From Clostridiales bacterium (GTDB lineage Bacteria > Bacillota > Clostridia > Oscillospirales > CAG-272), in contig DULN01000001.1 of the NCBI GenBank assembly GCA_012840355.1, forward strand, positions 124,001 through 188,000: 64,000 nucleotides of DNA, read 5' to 3'. Under the pieces are notes generated by a model that made no database searches, was not told where the DNA came from, and worked only from the letters and a program-made list of their open reading frames with translations. Shown here piece by piece: positions 61,969-64,000 of this stretch. Position 1 is the first letter of the stretch, and every line of letters begins with the position of its first letter. Position numbers and translations under genes: made by a program.

Positions 61969-64000
61969 TTAGTTTTCCTGGCTGTCTAGGTAACGCAGAG
62001 TGACCGTCACGACAGTGCCGGGGGCGACAACTTCGCCTGCCGCGGGACTTTGCGCGACGACCACCGCGCCGCTGGCTATGTCGTAGTTTGTTGTCCCGTC
62101 TATCAGTATATTCAAGCCGCTACTTATTAATGTGCGGTTGCAGTTTGTCGCGTTCATGCCGACGACATTAGGAACCGTTACGCTGGTCGTCGGGGTTTCG
62201 TCGCCGCAGTAGAGTATAACTTTGCCGGTATCTTTGTTTATAGCCTCGCCGTACGAGGGCATCTGGTAGGTGACAATGTCGCCGTCGCCCCTGACTTCGA
62301 CATCAAGCCCGAGCGCGTTGACCTTGGCTTTAGCCTCGCTGACCTTTTTGCCGACATAATCGCCGACAGTGACCGCTATGCGCGCAAGGTCGGACTCGGA
62401 ATAATTGCGCTCGACGCCGAGATAAGGCAGCGCCTCGTTGAGGAACGACGAAACGTAGGGCGCCGCTACCACGCTTCCGTAGACGGTTTCGCTCTGCGGC
62501 TGGTCGACGACTATAAGCACCGCTATCTGCGGGTCTTCTGCCGGCGCATAAGCGACACACGAGCTTACGCGCAGATAGGAGTTGCCCGCCTCGTCGAGAA
62601 TGTCGCGCACCTCGGAGGTGCCGGTCTTCGCCGCAACGGTATAACCCGCAACATAGGCGTTTTTCGCGCCGCCGTTGCCCGAAACGCCGCGCTCGAGTAT
62701 GCCCGCAATCTCTTTTGCGGTGGCTTCGCTTATCACCTGCCGCTTGATTTGCGGCTCGCGAGACATAAGCACGTTGCCGTCGTCGTCTATCAGCTTTTCG
62801 ACTACATAGGGGGTGACTAGGTACCCGCCGTTGGCGACCGCACAGATGCCGGTAAGCAGCATGAGTGGGGTGACCTTAAAGGTCTGGCCGAACGAGTACA
62901 CCGCCAGCTCGACCTGGTTGAAGCCTGAAAACGCATGGTAGTACGAGTTTGCTTCGCCGGGCAGATCTATGCCGGTTTTCTCGGTAAACCCGAACGCTTT
63001 GAAATACTCGTAAAACTTATCCCTGCCGAGCCTTGCGGCAACTTGCATCAGCGTCGGGTTGCACGACTGTTGCAGGCCCTCTTCAAAAGTCACCGTGCCG
63101 TGGCCAATTCGCCGCCAACAGTGAATCGGCTTGCCATAGCCCTCGATTTTTAGCGCGCCGCCGCAGTGGAATTTGTCGGTGATCTTGACGACATTCTCCT
63201 CAAGCGCGGCTGCCGAGGTTATAACCTTGAAAGTCGATCCGGGTTCGTAAAGCTCCGACACCGCCTTGTTCTTCCACATCGAGTAAAGCAGTTCGTTGTA
63301 CAGCGACTTGTACTCGGTGGAACTGGGGTCATAACCGCTTTCGTTAAGTTTTCTCTGAAATTCTTCCGTCAGCTTATATGGGTTATTGAGGTCGAACGAC
63401 GGATATGTAGCCATCGCGCGTACCGCGCCGGTCTTGGGCTCAATCGCAATGCCGGTGACGCGGTTAAGCGGCTTTGAGTCGTGGTAGGTCTTCTCAAGCT
63501 CTTTTTCGAGCATGCTTTGAAGCGTCAGGTCAATCGTAGTGACGAGGTTTGCGCCGTTCGACGCATCTATGTATGTATCGTATTTATACGGCATGCTGAG
63601 GCCGTTTGCGTTGCGCGCCGTGAGGTAACGGCCGGATGTTCCGGATAGGTAATCGTTGTACTCAAGTTCAAGCCCAAGCAGGCCCCCGTCGGTACCTACT
63701 ACGCCGATGACATGCGCCGCGAGCGAGCCGTACGGGTAATAGCGCGAGGTCGACGCTTCAAGGTGTACCTGTTTGTTGAGATTGTTTTCAGATATAAACG
63801 CGAGCACCTTGTCGGCGTCTTCCTCCGAGACATTCTTTTTGATTGTCTCGTCGGCGCGGTGCTTGCGCCCGGCGCGATAGATTACCTCGTCGTAATCGAC
63901 GCCGAGGATTTCAGTTAGCCCTCTCGCGATGAGCCTCGCCTGCTCATCGTCGACAATGTCGCGCGGCGAGATGAACACCCGGTAGACGGTGTAGTTTGTG
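61969..64000 (-). CDS. Class B penicillin-binding protein (PBP2/SpoVD type) with PASTA domains, 5' end cut
   Basis: The last 677 codons of a transpeptidase. The frame continues past the right edge, so the N-terminal membrane anchor is not seen. Active-site motifs are STFK (in EPGSTFKVITSAAALEE), SCN (in LQQSCNPTLMQVA) and KTG (in VAAKTGTSEVRD). Two PASTA domains end the protein (VGDYVGKKVSEAKAKVNALG, then VPNVVGMNATNCNRTLISSG). By position it is the division PBP (FtsI/PBP2B). Its PASTA domains also match the sporulation PBP SpoVD, so the name is open. No stop or terminator separates it from murE within 98 bases. Confidence 0.94.
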   Translation of the reverse strand, partial: TNYTVYRVFISPRDIVDDEQARLIARGLTEILGVDYDEVIYRAGRKHRADETIKKNVSEEDADKVLAFISENNLNKQVHLEASTSRYYPYGSLAAHVIGVVGTDGGLLGLELEYNDYLSGTSGRYLTARNANGLSMPYKYDTYIDASNGANLVTTIDLTLQSMLEKELEKTYHDSKPLNRVTGIAIEPKTGAVRAMATYPSFDLNNPYKLTEEFQRKLNESGYDPSSTEYKSLYNELLYSMWKNKAVSELYEPGSTFKVITSAAALEENVVKITDKFHCGGALKIEGYGKPIHCWRRIGHGTVTFEEGLQQSCNPTLMQVAARLGRDKFYEYFKAFGFTEKTGIDLPGEANSYYHAFSGFNQVELAVYSFGQTFKVTPLMLLTGICAVANGGYLVTPYVVEKLIDDDGNVLMSREPQIKRQVISEATAKEIAGILERGVSGNGGAKNAYVAGYTVAAKTGTSEVRDILDEAGNSYLRVSSCVAYAPAEDPQIAVLIVVDQPQSETVYGSVVAAPYVSSFLNEALPYLGVERNYSESDLARIAVTVGDYVGKKVSEAKAKVNALGLDVEVRGDGDIVTYQMPSYGEAINKDTGKVILYCGDETPTTSVTVPNVVGMNATNCNRTLISSGLNILIDGTTNYDIASGAVVVAQSPAAGEVVAPGTVVTVTLRYLDSQEN

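Overview
This 64 kb window looks like chromosome from a Gram-positive anaerobe of the class Clostridia. I infer this from two T-box leaders (thrS and valS), AAGGAG-type ribosome binding sites with many TTG and GTG starts, and a typical Firmicutes gene set (YmdB, YqeG, RqcH, DivIB/FtsQ, ZapA, U32 peptidase, DUF3343, DUF6323/DUF6179). Base composition is close to balanced, with A+T-rich promoters. I see no insertion sequence, CRISPR array, rRNA gene or complete prophage. The exact genus cannot be read from the sequence.

Layout: 1-1.1 kb, DUF6179/DUF6323 pair (minus). 1.1-4.3 kb, T-box-controlled thrS and a DUF4397 protein. 4.3-8.7 kb, dinB with its own operator-like promoter, then the operon pepP-yqeG-nfo-tadA (minus). 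8.9-11.5 kb, an exported trigger-factor-like isomerase and rarA. 11.5-14.5 kb, ymdB and recG (minus). 14.5-21.7 kb (plus), a small membrane protein, dapF with a deoxyinosine glycosylase, a Cys-rich unknown protein, a DUF3343 and cysteine-desulfurase-like pair, an ABC exporter and msrAB. 21.7-30.4 kb (minus), an ABC ATPase with a coiled-coil FtsX permease, a methyltransferase, a DUF4349 lipoprotein and T-box-controlled valS. 30.5-39.0 kb (minus), cca-HD-PF06541, thiI-comEC and zapA-U32. 39.2-45.3 kb, proB (plus), then ligA and a GH172-zinc-ribbon-TPM operon (minus). 45.4-48.3 kb, a tightly coupled plus-strand operon of acyltransferase, SLOG protein and two lipoproteins. 48.3-52.2 kb, rqcH-cobB (minus) and glycerate kinase (plus). 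52.2-54.5 kb, a phage-type lysis cassette (GH25 lysozyme, small membrane protein, LLH-type holin) alone between tRNA-Gln and tRNA-Lys. 54.6-64.0 kb (minus), a compact division and cell wall cluster: PBP-murE-mraY-ftsW-murG-ftsQ-ftsZ.

Most genes serve core functions: translation (thrS, valS, tadA, cca, thiI, rqcH, two tRNAs), DNA repair and replication (dinB, nfo, rarA, recG, ligA, hypoxanthine glycosylase) and envelope building (dcw cluster, dapF). The most unusual items are the isolated lysis cassette with its promoter-terminator leader, the ftsQ promoter that predicts a leaderless mRNA, the dinB operator, the degenerate metallo-beta-lactamase domain of ComEC, and the lipoprotein form of trigger factor. 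The dcw cluster lacks murF, murD and murC at their usual places. No single element is clearly a new defence or mobile system. The lysis cassette and the 45-48 kb operon are the best candidates for undescribed biology.
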